From NCBI GenBank assembly GCA_008694505.1, contig VZDJ01000056.1, forward strand, positions 3,104,461-3,168,460: 64,000 nucleotides of DNA, written 5' to 3'. Below the pieces are notes generated by a model, which had not been told where the DNA came from, did no database searches, and saw only the letters and a program-made list of their open reading frames with translations. Shown here in pieces: positions 39,411-53,129 of this stretch (position 1 is its first letter; each line of letters begins with the position of its first letter). The position numbers were made by a program, and so were the translations under genes. The stretch comes from Cyanoderma ruficeps. Its lineage: Eukaryota > Chordata > Aves > Passeriformes > Timaliidae.

Positions 39411-39472
39411 TTTTTTTTTTTTTTTTTTTTTTTTNNNNNNNNNNNNNNTTTTTTTTTTTTTTTTTTTTTTTT
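39411..39472 (+). repeat. Poly-T run with 14-N gap
   Basis: T run, then fourteen N (39435-39448), then another T run of about 25. The N length may be nominal, so the true distance across the gap is uncertain. The run could be a poly-A tail of a minus-strand retroposon or simple expansion. Frames through it are meaningless. Confidence 0.9.
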
Positions 39473-42400
39473 TAATTGCTTGCATGTGAAAATGTTTTGA
39501 GTTTCGGACTAGCAAAACAGTGAGGCAGCCCTGACGGGGACACATGTCATCGGCTGTGTAATTCAGGGTTCGGATGACAGTTGCTACCGGTTTAGATTTT
39601 ATGGCTTTAGGTTTGAGGGTAAATCAGCCCATTAAAACCTGCTGCTGTGGAATTTAGATGGGAGAGGCTTTGGTGAGAGCTCTGATGGTTGTTGACAGCC
39701 GGGCGCTTACCTCTGGGTCTGCGTTCAGCCAAGCTGACTATTTTCTGCCATTGCCTACCTTTGCCACAAGTGTTACGGAAAGGTTTCCTTGAAGGTTTTT
39801 GGGGTTTTTTTAAGCAAATTGTGTGAGCAGCTGAGGCAGCCAGCAGCATGACAATGACAGTGTCGCTCGCCAGGACCAAGCTGAGTCTGAAGCACGAGTG
39901 TTGAAGGAGGATGTCTGTGTTGCCCTGGTTAAACTTACATTGGGAACTTTATTTTTGGTACTTTCACAGATAGTATCTTCCTGTTTCCCCGTCAACTGTC
40001 TCTTATCTGCTTTGCATGTTCTTTTTTTGTCTTTTTTCGTCTTTTTTCTCTTTATTTGCCTTTCACCTCTGTCCCTTCCCACCTCTCCCGCCTTGGTGCA
40101 CTGAGGCAGCTCCCACTGGAGGGCGGCAGACACCTTTCCCCTATCTGCTGCTGCCCGGGGGACCCCGACCCCTCGGCCCAGAGAGGAAAGGCCACTTCTT
40201 GCTGTCATTTATTAACCTGCTGCTTTCACCGGGCGCTCTGAGGGTTATTTGCTGTCATACTTGGCAAAAAGCAGGAGGTCGCAGGTGGCACCGTGATATC
40301 TGTAGGCCCCAAGAAGGTGGATGTGTGCTTGGGGGTGCTGCATCCAAATCCTGGGGTGTTTGGTTTGTTTGCTTAAGGAATCTTGGTCTGGAGTCTGGTA
40401 GAAATTTGGAATCTTTCAAATGCTGCCAAGTTCTGTTTGCTGCAATCAGGAACAAAATTTGGCATATAGCTCTTCATTGGTAGTTTCAAATGTGGAGCTT
40501 TTTGGTGGGTTGCCTGGAGCTTTCATGTCAGAGGTGAAATGTCGGGGCAGTGGCAGAAGGCTTCAGTTGGTGTGAAATGCTGGCAGAAAAGACGTGCCAC
40601 ATCGCCCTGGAAAACTAGGAAGACACTTTAGGTTGGTTTGCTCTTGCTGCAGAGTGCTTGGGAAACCTCCCATGCCTGAGTGGAGTTCTGTTTGTAAAGC
40701 CTTGGTGAGGATCTTGTCGTACAGCTCATCATTGCTAATATTTCAGTGAGGGTTTTTTTGAATCAATACTCTTAGTGTATCTTAGTGGCTTCCAGCCAGG
40801 TCCTATGGGTTGGATGTTTCCAAAGAGACTCTTGGGCACTTTTCAGATATTCCTAGGATTTTCATCAATGCACATCAAGCAGCAGCCCCTATTATTTTAA
40901 TTTTTCCCCTTCTACGTTTGCCAATGCCCCATATTTTTGTCCCAGAGGGCAGTGGGACAATGTTGCACCAATGCCCCAGTGGCAGTGCTGCCAGTTCCAC
41001 CAGTAAGGAGAGTCTCTGCAGTGGTGCCCTACCTGGCGTTTTAATCATGCTGGCAAACAACTCTGAAAAGATTATGCTGATTAGTTTCTTTTAAATTTAA
41101 CCATATTAAAACACTGAAAAATGGATAGTTGCAGCCTTTTGTAAGTAATGTTTATTTGATCGGTCATATGAATAAATTGTAGAGCATTTAAGAAATGAAG
41201 CTTTGAATAGATTACCCAGTCGGATTAGTGCCTTCGACTTCTTTTCATCACTAACTTAATTTACGTGACCAGAATGGATCACGGTTATTTTTTTAAAGAG
41301 TTATCCTGTGTCTACTCCAGTAAGACCTCTATACACAGAGCTAAAATTTATTCTAATGGCAATTGGGGTGGGAGGGCTGCGTGCAGGATTGGGTCCTTGG
41401 CCCTTAGAAGAAAAACATGAGGATGAAAATGCAGTGATTTAATATTTGTTCAGTTTCTTCCATACATGTCTATTTAATTGAACCCTCAGCTGTTGTAGTG
41501 TGTGAGCTGAGTATCATCCCAAGGCATGTAAACTTCAGGAAAAGCCCTTTAAATTGCTTACATAGTTGCTAATATTGATACAAGGTAATACAGTAGAAAT
41601 TAATTGAACATGCCCCTCTTCACTGTCCTTTTTTCCCCAAAAACCTGCTGTTGGAAGGGCTCCTGTGCTGCCAGTCCATGACTGATACCATGGCTGGTGT
41701 CCTGCATCATCTTCCGTATTTCTCGTATTTCTGTTGGTCTTTTTTTTTTTCATCGTGTCCAGATTTACACCAGCAACAAGCCATTTAGTGCCAGCCCTAA
41801 ACCCTGTTCCAAGAGCATCCACTGAAGCCACCAGCTCAGCTGGTGGGAGTGTGGGTCAGGTGCCAGGAAGCTTTGGGTGGGTGGCAGCGGGGTGGCAGTG
41901 CCATGGCCGCAGGAGGCGGCTGTTGGGAAGGTTCCGCATTTTAGCAGTTACTGGGTTTCCTGTTGTGGTTCTGTGTCGCTCAGAATTGTCACAGCATCGA
42001 AAGACGCCTTCACTGCCATGGCTGCCCAACATGGGCTTGAATGCAGTCAGTGCTTGAGCACTGACATGGAAAAATAACCCTGCTGTGCCAAACTGCAGCA
42101 GGAGGGCCTTGCTCCATGGTGCTGGTGTATGTCTCATGTCCATGGGTAGGAGAACAACCCCTACACTGAGCCACGGGGTTATCTCTGAGCTGGAATGTAG
42201 TTAAAAGTTCTTTTATTTTTCCATTTTTTGACCCAGACCACATGGCATTTGTATTTTATTTCACTGCTGCAGTGAATTGAGGGATATAATCATATCCCCT
42301 ATGATGTTCTACATAGGATGAAACACATGAGAAAAGATCTGTTTTGGCATTGGTACTACATTCTGTCTCTTGGTGTTCTTCAAATCGGAGTTGTTACTGA

Positions 42401-42521
42401 TGAAATTCAGAAGATGCAGTACATTATAGCATTGAAACATGTCTAACTTATTTTGCTGGATCCATTTTTTTTTCCTTTAAAATATTTTTCCCTTTTCTTT
42501 TTCTCTTTTTTTTCTGAACAG

Positions 42522-42557
42522 GAAAAGAAAATACATTCAGCAGAGACTCTTCTTCAT
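42522..42557 (+). CDS. Candidate 36-nt cassette exon upstream of the SLC6A6 start codon
   Basis: Preceded by a very strong acceptor (about 40 nt rich in T and C, ending CTGAACAG) and followed by the strong donor AT|GTAAGT. Length is divisible by three and phase is 1 at both ends. Read in that phase it gives (G)KENTFSRDSSS plus one base. It joins in frame with the next candidate at 45065. If that one were skipped, the junction with 61807 would create TAA before the standard ATG, so this piece could be coding only together with the next. It may equally be a 5' UTR exon. It contains no ATG. Confidence 0.45.
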
Positions 42558-45064
42558 GTAAGTGTTATTTACGCTTGTTTATGAAATTACATAAAGGCTT
42601 AAAAAGCTCATTAAAACATTCAAATACTGAACACTTACCATCTGTTTGTAGAAACCAAGTATAGAGCATGTCAAAATAGGCTGTAGTTATACAGCAATAA
42701 TGGTCAGCAACTGATACCTTATATCTGTCTGTGCAGTTCTTCTGTGTGTATCACCACAGAATAGAAAGCGTTGCAGAGCACTTTGCAGACATTTAAGCAG
42801 CGTGCCCATAAAGTTGGTGTGTAAATCCTGGAGGGATAATGTTAAAATGAATTGCCCACAGCAGAGGAGGCACACGAGTGGGAGCTTGATTTAGCACCCC
42901 AGAGTCCTTGATCCCCAAACGCTGTGACAAAGTCAGCTTTTCTGCCTTGGATCCTACAGAATCCAAGTTCTGCCCATAGAGCCATTTGTTGTGTGCAAGT
43001 GTGTGCATGTGTATGTGTGGGTAAGAGAGAGTGTACGTGTACCTGGCCTCAAATAGCCTGTAGATATTTCAGACCTTCTCTACAACCTACGGTGATGCCC
43101 ATTAAAGTAAGCAGATGCCACCAGCCTTTGGTGGATGCTGTTGTAAATGTTTTGTGAAAGCATTTGGCTCCAACCTGGCTCTTGGTCTGGGGGAGCCTGT
43201 TAAAATATTCTTCATGGGACTGAGAAAGCTGCATGTCATAAAAACACAACAGGTTTTTTTCCACACCATCTCGCGACCTGTTTTGTTTTTGGTTTTTTTC
43301 GCAGATCTCAGCTTTGAAAACCGTTGACTAGTATAGAAAGCTTTGCTCTGGTATTTCTTCCTAGTAAATAAATCTGATTAAATGTTTTATGGGGCTGCAT
43401 TGATGAAGACTCTCCTTGCCTTTATGCAAAATTAGCTTAGCAAGCAAAATGACTGCATTGTTCCCAATGCAGGGTTCGCTTTGCATAACTTCCGAGCATG
43501 TACTGTGTCCAGTGGCATGGCAAGCCCACGAGCACTCACCTCAGGCTGATTTCCCATAAGTCAATTTTTATTTTTTTTTAACAACATGTATCTCGGAATT
43601 GCGGCACTCCATTATGCTTGCGTAGCAACTTGCTGGTTAATATGTAGCAAAATGCCGTGTGGTAACAAATGTTTTTTTTGCTATTGTTGAGCTGGAATGT
43701 TAGTTCAGCTTCTAGATAAAAGTGGCTTGCGCAAGGCGTCCCGGTAGACCATGATTTCTGTGGCTTGTACAGTAGTTCCGTAGGCAACCGTGTTCTGCTC
43801 TTCCTCTCCCCTGTGCTTCCCTTCATCTTCCACATGAGTGAGGGGTGGGCTGATGGAAAGGCAGGAGCTGGCAGCCCTTTGCATCCTGCAAAACACCAGC
43901 GTGGGGTTCATATTATGCCTGTTGCTAGTCAAGCATCTGTTGAAAACACTCTTTGTTCTGGTTGTGTTGCTAGCAGAAACATTTTTAGATGCTTTATTTA
44001 ATAGTTTTAAACCACAAGTGTTCTTTGGCTGGTTTTATGGATAAGACAATCTTTCAAAAATAAAGCCCCAAACCAAAAAATCCAGTACTAAGTGAAGGAT
44101 ACTCCACAAAGGATTAAAGAATTTTCCTTTCCTGCTGCTGGGAATCCTAGCTCAGACTAGGTTAAGTGTTTGTATCTTTGAGAAGATACATCATCATTTT
44201 AAAAAGGTAACAGAGAAGAAAAAAAATCCAGGCGGTTTTTGAGTATGAACATTTTCAGCATTTGTAGCTCATTATTATTTCATTCTAGAATGGGAAATTC
44301 AAATCTCTCAAAAATCCTGTGAAGCATATGCTTCCCAGACATTATAAAGGGGAAACGGTGAAGCAAAAACCCCTTTAAGGGCAGAAGCTCCCAAATAAAG
44401 AAGAACACAAACAGACGAACCCTACAGGAGTGACTGTACGGTGTCTGGAAACTGCAGAATAACCACACAGTGCAGATCTGGAGAGTTTTGCTTGGAGATT
44501 GCAGTATCCCAAAGAAAATTTCTAAGTCCAATACATACACTCTAAAATGAGTAATAAAAATCAGTGGTCCAGAGACCATTTGCAGTGCAGTCTTCCATCA
44601 CCTGCTGTGGCTTTTCAACAGCTAACGGCAAGCTTTGAGCATCAGAGCCTCTCTCCTCTGGTTCTGTGCATGAAATATTATGACTTTGACTCGATAACTC
44701 TGTTTGTGCCTGTCTGTGCATTGGCTTCCCTTGGCTTCTACAATGGTGTGAGTTTCCAAAAGAATTAAGGTCCAGGGATGGGAGTAGTGAGGTTATAGTG
44801 AAATGGCAGGATGGTGCAGCATCCAGGACAGGGATCTCTCCCAGGCCCCCATCTAGAGAGAGTTGACTCTTGTAGCAGTGAATGCTCAGTTGGGATAAAC
44901 CCCTCATACCAGGACTTGGGGCAGTCTCTGTGACAGGAGGTGACCACTTTGAGAAGGGGTTCTTTATGATAGTAACCAGCCATACGTAGTTGTAATAAGA
45001 AAGGGACCATCTTATTTTAGTCACTTTGCGACAAATACTACCACAATTCATTACTTTCCATCAG

Positions 45065-45130
45065 TGCCTCATCCTATGGAGGAATCACCACTGCCCATCT
45101 ACATTGAGGAGGGGACAGAAGTCCCGATTG
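45065..45130 (+). CDS. Candidate 66-nt exon giving an N-terminal extension of TauT
   Basis: Acceptor TTACTTTCCATCAG (moderate) and donor ATTG|GTGAGT (strong). Length is divisible by three and phase is 1 at both ends. The ATG at 45076 has C at -3 and G at +4. From it the frame reads MEESPLPIYI..., ends ...TEVPI, and continues across the junction with 61807 as [10 protein letters not shown], in frame with the transporter. The added 22 residues are acidic (five Glu in this exon, one more formed at the junction) and contain three Pro. In a transcript starting at 38021 this would be the first AUG. The phase match could be chance, since a third of random exons share it, and no transcript evidence is available here. 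Confidence 0.45.
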
Positions 45131-45929
45131 GTGAGTGCAGTTGGAATGGGATTTGTTTAAGGGAGGGTATTAAGGGTACTTGGGTTTTATATTCCTCACA
45201 TTTGTGTGTACCCGTCTGTCATTGAAAATGGTAAGGTCTGTTGCAAATGTTTTGGGGATTTGATTTTATATTCTCCTTTATTTTATATTTAGAGCCCCTG
45301 AGAGTTGTTAAACACTGCTAGCATTAGTTTCTAAAACACTGGTTTTCAGCTAATCATAAATCAAAGTACATAATTCATGCAGTGACATTGAAAGCTTCTG
45401 TGCAGGATGTCTTAACACAAGGCTGAGGAAGACCATAAGTAACACAAGAGGTAGTTTTCACTTTGGCCTTTGACCTCAATGTTGAGATATTCAGAATAAT
45501 CTGAGGTCTGGGTCAGTGTTTTTGTTCTTGCTGACACTCTCATGCCCAGCATTGAACAGACTCACATCGTTCACACCACTGCACAGCCAGCAAAGAGGCA
45601 GAGAGGCTTGCCGTGCACATTGCAGTGCTGCACACCCCCAGCTCTGAGCTCTGGTTTAGATATATTGTCACTATGTATAAGATGTATAAGTTGAGTGCTG
45701 TTTTGGGATTTTTTTAAAATAGAGAAGCAGTCTTGAAAATAACCCACAAAAGAACACAACTAAAAGATCAGTAAATTGGACCATGGTAATCTTTTTGGAC
45801 AGTAGGAAGTTGTGATGGCAAAATTTCCCAGAGCCCCATCCTTATACAATCTGTTCTGGACTGCATACATAAGTGTGCCTTAGCTCTTACTTTGACAATC
45901 TGCCTTGTTGAGCAGATGTGTCTCTTCAA

Positions 45930-46200
45930 ACAACTTTTTCTTCTTATATATCCTGAATTTTTCTGTTCCTAAATTCAAGTAATTCCTTCTTGTCCTACTG
46001 TCTTTTGAGCTAGATTAATTACCTTCCTCTGCACACATTACCTGGAAGGTATTTATAGCTGGATCTCAGCCCAGGAGTCTTCTCATTTATAGAACATATT
46101 AATTTTAGCTCTCTTACTCTCTCCTTAGATCACTTTTGTTGTCCTTATTTGTATTTCCTTTAATTTCTCTTTCTCCTTTCTAATCTGCAGAGACTTGAAC
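45930..46200 (-). mobile_element. Possible ancient CR1/L3-like LINE fragment
   Basis: The + strand carries CTTGTCCTACTG, then a T/C-rich stretch, then (46070-46150) aggagtcttctcatttatag and atcacttttgttgtccttat. The order and wording resemble the reverse complement of the conserved 3' part of old CR1/L3 elements. The match is by eye and strongly decayed, so the borders are approximate. Confidence 0.4.
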
Positions 46201-46936
46201 AACTCATAATTTGTTCATTGTGGCTGTTTTGACATAGCATTATGCTTTAGATTTCTATATCATCCCTTCCCTTGTCCACATCCAAAGTAACTTAACCTTT
46301 GACCCTTCTGCATCACTCAGAAGCATCACACGGAGAAAATCTCTCACTTGGCTAATCTTACCTGCAATCACCTTTAGTTTCTTCTGGGATTCATGGCTTT
46401 GCTAGCTACTCCTCAGGCAATGTTACTGCTCTCCTGGAATGCTGGGCTTTATAGTTCCTAATACTAAATCCCCATCTCATTGCATGTCACTTATTTTATC
46501 CAAATTTTAATATTTTGATACCTATTACAGCTGTCTTTTTGCAAGTTAGTCCAGATTCCTTTCCCAGCTTCATCATTCTTATTTGTATATCTTCCCTGAT
46601 TTTCCTTTGTCTAGTTAAAAAAGTTTGTAAGAACTGGCAGGTTTAGCCTCCTTTGTCTTCATTTTGTACCTTTCCTCATTGTACAATAAGAACATTGTTT
46701 CTGTATGTCTTCTATGCACGGCATGATGTCATTCCCACAGCAGATCATCCTTTCCTCACCTCTCCTTGGGCTGTAGTCAGCTGAGCATCTGCTGGACATT
46801 AGACCTCTCTTGTAGAACTGTTAAGGTTCTGGGATTTCATCTTGTCTTTCCCACTGCACTGAGGAAACCTGAACAGCTGAGGTGGTGGTACCTGCACCAA
46901 GAAAAATACTATAAGGGTGATGAGTCACAGAACTGC

Positions 46937-46971
46937 CCAACCAACCAACCAACCAAACAACCACCCAACCA
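46937..46971 (+). repeat. (CCAA)n imperfect microsatellite
   Basis: About eight units of CCAA/CAAC with interruptions, followed by a short A run and C run. Confidence 0.85.
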
Positions 46972-49900
46972 AAAAAACCCCCTACTAGAGTGGAAAGCTT
47001 TTTAGGGGATGTTTGTTCAGTGCTGTCATGAAGGAGGTTTGTTGGATCAGGCTCTGAAGTGCAGCACCAGCTGTGAAACAACCAAATTGGGTTGGAGAGG
47101 GCACCGTGTTTACTTATTCTAAATAAATGTCTGGACTGTCAATACAGCAAGCTGTGGTTGAGGGGCAATGAGTGGAAAAAGTAAATGATGCAGAGATGAG
47201 GGCAAACCACAAGCTCTGAGTTTGGTATCTGAATGTCTGACGTGGGTTGGGGCTTTTAGATGCAGCATAAATCAAGGTAGGAAACAGCTGCAAAATTCTG
47301 GTCTGGATGTGGGTCTCAGTATTGATCCTGCTTTCCATTGAGCTCACCAGTGTGATCCAAATCCAGGGTGCCCATTTGTACAGGTGTACAGGCCAGAATA
47401 GGCATCAAATAAAGTCCTGTCTGCATTTGGGCCGGAGAAAAATAGCACACAGTGCAGTTGTTAAAACATTTCATTCAGCACAGCCATCATTTGCTTCTAA
47501 AAGATTGTTTGGAGAACTTAGATTATTACCTCATCTGAAACACATTTTGGCTGCTATATGGCATACATACTATTCAGACCCAGACCTGACTGGTGGTGGT
47601 AGATTGCTTTGTAGCTTCTGTATTTATTTAAAAAGTAGAAAAATCAGTAGATTTTTTCAGAGTCTAAATTTAACAATGCTAGTTATTTCTAGCAATTTAA
47701 AAAGGAACATAAATCTCACTTGTTTATTACGGCTGCTTCATGAAAACAGCAGCTACAAATAATACTCCATAATGAAAATCTAGCTAACGCTGTCATGAAT
47801 TAGCCAACAAGAGAATGAACGTTTGGGATCTGGACAAGGGCGGCATTTCCTTCTTCAGCAGGAGGGTCTTTGCAGTGAGGAGGAGGTGGTAATTACCTAA
47901 AGGCTGGTTTTATCTCCTTTGGTGAAATGAAGACTTTGACATTTCTGCATAGATGAATATGACTTTTGATTGGAAAAAGGCCTGAGCTCTACTTAATTTT
48001 TATGTAGTTTTGCCCTTTCTCAAATGCATTCCTAGAGGAAGGTAGCTGAGTGAGATGCAACAAGTATTTTAATAAATCAAAGATATTTATGAGGAGATGG
48101 GGAATATATTGTTACCATTAGCAAAGAACCTTCGGAGCAATAACAAAAAAGTTCCAGCCAAATGCTGGGAGTCTTGGTTCAGGCAAAATTTCAACTATTT
48201 CCCACTCAACTAAACATTTCAGGAGATTCAAGGCGAGGAAATAGGCAGAGCAGGTCCTTATTCCCCATCGCCGTTCATGGTGAAGTCATGACCATATTCT
48301 TTCATCACTATTGTGTTAAATGCTGAAGGAAGCACCTGAGATGACACAGTCCAAATTGACATTTTATAAAGCAAAAACACAGGGAAAAAAAATATTTGTA
48401 TTGGTAATCATTGCATTTGGTCTATATAGGAAACCACTGAAGGAATAATTGCATCCATGGGGATCAGGAGCAGTAGAGCTTTAGGCTGAAGTGTTTATGT
48501 TTTGCCTTCCAAGTTACATTTGAGACATTAACATTGTTTGATACCTGTGAAATTAGCTCAAAGACATACAAATTCAGGATATAATTCTCAACTGATTTAT
48601 GCCAGCATAGTCTTGTTGATTCCAGTAGCATTGCTGTTGCTTTATCATGTGAATTATGTCAAAAGTAACGCCCCCCTTTTACAGGAATCAGCCCTGCTGA
48701 CCTTCAACCCAATTGCACTTCAGCTGTAGCTCTGAGTCCTTACACGGACAAAATCTGAATTAGGCACTTCCATCTTTCTGATCCGCTTTTGCTAATGAAT
48801 AACACTGGCTTCAGGGTACTTTTGTCAAACATATACAAGTGTTAAGTAGACCTTACCTCTACAGGATTCTTACCCCCATTAAATCATCTGGGTATGGTGG
48901 AAAGCCCCATTAGCACTCTTGAAGCCATGTTTTCTTGATTGTACTCACAAGTCATGGTGCAGCCTGGGCTCGTTGGGGGCGTCTTGATTACAGGAGAAGA
49001 ATTTTCTTGTGATTGCACACAGTTTCTTCTGCCATACTCAGTCCCTGCTTTTAAGCATCTCTGATGTTTTCTTCATGATAAAAACTGGATTTCTAGTCTA
49101 CTGGTAGACTCACTCAAAGAGAGAAGCTTTGTTACATTTTATGTGTCCTTTTCTAAGAGTAAGTGCCCCCTTTCCAGCTCAGAAGAGTATTTGATACCCT
49201 ACAGGGAGCTGGCTCTGTGTGTCCCTAGGAGATTGCCTTCCCTTGCAAGAGAAGAGAACCTTTTCTGTTGCATGTGCTTCAAGGTTTGCTCTTTCATGGG
49301 GAGCTGGCACACAGAAAGCTCGATTTGTGCCAGGTACTGAGTGCCTTCTGCAAGGTATTGAGTGCCCTCCTATCCTTTGCAGCCAAAAAGGAGTTGATTG
49401 CTCTTGGCATCAGTCAAATCTGGACCCAGAAGACCACAGGTAGTATTTACCAATTATTTATGTGCTTTCGCATGCCAGAGTTTGTCTGAATTGATTTTCA
49501 TTGCATACAAGAGATTTGAGGCGTTAATGACACTTGCCTGCCACTAAAAACTTTTTTTTAAAATAATAGTAATACAATAATAAGCATGACATTTATTGCA
49601 TTGCCATGGGGAAATTAAAAACCCCCAAAATTAACTAGAGTCCAAGTAACTATTAGCTCTTCAGAGCTAATGTGTGAGTTATATACCCTGAATGAGCACC
49701 ATATGCCAGTTCATTGTGGCACAGTGAGTCATAGGACACACTGTGGAAAGCAATAATTGCTTGGCATGCACTGAAGCACTCAGTAGAGCTTTTTGTTTGG
49801 TTTTCTTAAAGGAATATGTTTTACTCTGACAATAAAAGGGGTATTGTCTAATATGCTGCCACCAGGGACTGTTGCTTATTTTGTAGTTAACCTGGAGCTT

Positions 49901-50124
49901 GCCCATTTGTCACTCACCGTCCAACCCCTCAGTATCTTTTGCTTTCCAACTGCTTGTATTGTATGTGTGCAGTACCAGAAGAGTGAAGAGTGAGCCTTCC
50001 ATTTGGTATCATCTTGTCCTTCTGTATTAATCCTCCTCACCCTTTTCCTCTTCACCTTCTTTCTTTGACCAATAGAGACATTCAGAATATTTATATGGAA
50101 TAAATGTTCATTCTGAGCAGAGTG

Positions 50125-50300
50125 AAGCAGTGGGACGAGTTGCACAGGGATTGTACGGTCACCACTCTTGGCCAGAGCTTGACCAGATAAGGCCATCAGC
50201 AAGTCTGATTGTGATATGGCCCTTCTTTGAGCAGGAGGCTGGGCTATATGACCTCCAGAAATCCCTTCTAACCTGAATTACTTTATGGTTCTGTTTAATA
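50125..50300 (+). mobile_element. CR1 LINE, 3' terminal fragment
   Basis: The stretch has the characteristic avian CR1 ending: CTTGGCCAGAGCTTGACCAG, then TTTGAGCAGGAGGCTGGGCT, ATATGACCTCCAGAAATCCC and TTCTAACCTGAATTA, followed by a degenerate form of the ATTCTATG octamer tail (ACTTTATGGTTCTG). The 5' part is missing, as usual for CR1 copies truncated at insertion. Differences from the usual wording suggest a moderately old copy. It sits inside SLC6A6 intron 1 in the gene's sense orientation. Confidence 0.85.
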
Positions 50301-50734
50301 CCCACTTCCTGTGCTGATTCAGCCATAGTGCTGTGCGTGTCACTAACTCCTCTCTCCCTGTCGTTATCACTCTCATTCATACCTGCATAGAACAGGAGTG
50401 ACCTCCTGAAGGTCAGTGAGATGATAGAAGTTTTACTTACATGGGAACAATATCAAGATGTAAATGGTGACCTCAGATGAGATTAGTAGGTGAAATTTGG
50501 GTGTCTCTGAAATTATTTGGAATTTGTAACAGGATTTCACGTGAGTTCTCTTCAAATCTTCAGTAAGCTCCAACTGAAGTTATCAACTGAAGACTTTAAA
50601 GCATGATTGTATCAGGATGATAAGTATTTAAAAGTAAAATATCACCCTTTTTTTCCTTTTCAGTGATAAATCTCATTCTCTAGCAGCCTTGAAGAGAGCT
50701 TTGGGGTATTTAGGATTTAGTGAGTCACCAACTG

Positions 50735-50789
50735 CCCTCACTGGGCCGTTACGTGCTGGTTTCCTCATGCGGCCGTAACCACGTGAGGG
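50735..50789. repeat. Imperfect inverted repeat with E-box
   Basis: CCCTCAC (50735-50741) and GTTACG (50748-50753) pair with CGTAAC (50774-50779) and GTGAGGG (50783-50789), giving two stacked stems of 6 and 7 bp. The right arm includes CACGTG. It is CpG-richer than its surroundings. Function unknown. Confidence 0.6.
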
Positions 50790-53105
50790 AGTTAATGCTG
50801 CACAGAGCATCTGCTCCTCAGCTCAAGGCCCTCCCAGCCCTGCAGCTGTCTGCCAGAAAGCTGGGACATGCACAGGGGCATCTGTGAGCTCCATCGGGTA
50901 GCAAATTTTCATGGTCGGCCCATATGTTAGCCAAAAAATGCCCTTTGTCAGAATGATGTTATTTTAATTGTGCTGAGAGAAAGCAAGATCACACTCAGAT
51001 TCACCATATCAGCCTAGGGGATTTTTAACAATGATGTAGCTATTCTAGGACAAAAAAAAAAAAACCCTTCAAAAACTCCCTTGGTGGGAAAAAGAAATGG
51101 GAATATTTCATAGGGTTTCTCTTTCAAGTCTGACAAGATAAGGTGCTTTTTCTCCATCTCTCTACTTTATCAACAAGAAGTACATTGCTTATGCAAACAC
51201 CTAATTTCCCATCAGGTTATATCAAAAGTAAAGTTTACAAAGGGGCTACCATAGCGGATTGAAGAAAGACTAAATATGACCAAGCAAAAGCTTTTGTTGT
51301 CCCCTTTTATACAAGGTAGGATTCTAAAATCAAGATTTAACAGGATAGACTTGCTTTCATTGGTACCCTCCCTTTTCTGTAACCACAGAAATACTCTCAC
51401 CTGATACAGATCCTGCTAAAATGATGCAGAGTACTGCTCTTTCAAGTGTGAAAAGACTTTTGTGCCAGGTAGAGGGAATATAGTAATAGAAGATACTGTT
51501 GCTCAGTAGGGCTGAAGTTCCTTTCTCCTCTGCTCTTTGTGCAGTACACAAGCAGTAGGTTACAAGTCAAATTTCATGGGCAGATAGTATCCAAATGTGG
51601 AACTTCAAGCAGTACATCTGACTTTGAGTCACCTAGGTGATTTTTCCTTCTGTAAAGCTGTCACAAGTTCATATAGCTCTTGTACAGGTCATCTCCAAGA
51701 ATTCAGACAAGTCAACCAAAGGAAGTCTCTCACATGCTATCATTAGTTTGTATGTGAAGTGGTTTTGTTGCTATCTCAGCTGTTTGTGAGGTGCCTGTTG
51801 TTTATAGTGGAACTGCGAACAAGTTTTCACCTGTCCATTATGAACTTTTGCATAAGAAAACCAAGTAGTCAAAAATAATTGTAGTCACAATGAAGACAGC
51901 TTTAGATACTAAAGTTAATGTGCCGTATTGGTATCCTAATTAAGTGTGTTCACATTGCACTAAAAAAAATCTTCAGCTGGTTACAGGAGTAAGTTCAGCT
52001 TATAGTAATCAGGCCAGGACTGTAAAAGCAACCTGCAATGAAACCATCAGCTAGCATTTGTTTGAAAAGGTAAGAAGAGATGGAGAAAAATAGTCAGGCT
52101 GTTCACATATTATCATGCTGTATTTAGGGAAGCTTACCTGCAAAAGCCAACAGAAAAACAAGCAAACCAGTACCTGTAGCCTGTGGGATTGACCCTGGTA
52201 TGAAGGTGGGACTGCAAATACTTGTGTCTTGTATTGGAGTCAGCCTTTGCTCTAATACAATTCCCTTTGGAGGCAGCAATTTGAGAGTGAATTCTGTGGG
52301 GCTTTTGTCCAAGTAGTGTGTGGGCCCAGGGTTTTGTTCCTGCTTGGTGTGTGCTCTGCACTTCGCAGACCGTGGTATGCAGAAGTGGTTTATGTGTTAG
52401 TTTCCTTGGAAAAGTGGAGTATTTGTTCTGGCGCTGTTTGGTTTTCGTATCTCTTGACATAAAAATGAGAGCAGCTTTCGGTCTATGAAAGCAAATGTCA
52501 GAGACCCATGGCAAAACTGAACTGAAAATACACCTGTGGTTGGGAATCAGTCTGAATCACATGGTATTTAAACGCATGGTGGTTTAGTGGTCAGTACCAA
52601 AGGTTCTATTTGCAACTCAGAACTTGAAAGCCGATGTGCAGTGATCAAATTAGTGATTTTTTTTTAATTAAATAATGCCCATTGCAAGGCCTGTAGGACA
52701 TAGTGGTATTCCTTCTCAAATGCCCTCCAGGAGCACAGCTAGTGGCTCTGGGCAGCCAGGGAAATTGAGAGGACGGGGCTGCAGCTGGAGACAGAGCCAA
52801 GGCTGTTCTGGGATTAAACAAAACGTGCCATTGTCCGACCGTGCAAACCAGCACCTGGCACCAGCTGCAGGAGAGCAAATAAATATCACAGTGTCTACAG
52901 AGCTTCACTTTTTTGTGTGTGTGAAAAGTCTATGTTTCACCAACCTGTTTTGCAGAGTTGTGTGCTCCCTGAGCTTGTTCATCAGCTTTGCCACTTCTTC
53001 TTTCTGCACGTCTCCCGCAGACCCGCCCGCGCTGCTGTGCTGCCGTGTCAATGGTTTCAATTTCATTTCCTGTGTGAAACTTCATACGACTAAAGTTTTT
53101 GTTCC

Positions 53106-53129
53106 TTTTTTTTTTTTTTTTNTTTTTTT
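53106..53129 (+). repeat. Poly-T run with one undetermined base
   Basis: About 24 T with N at 53122, a homopolymer whose exact length is uncertain. Confidence 0.9.

Noticed and set aside
47307..47762. 151-codon frame in intron 1
   Set aside because: No motif, no splice context and ordinary intronic composition. Frames of this length are expected now and then in 64 kb.
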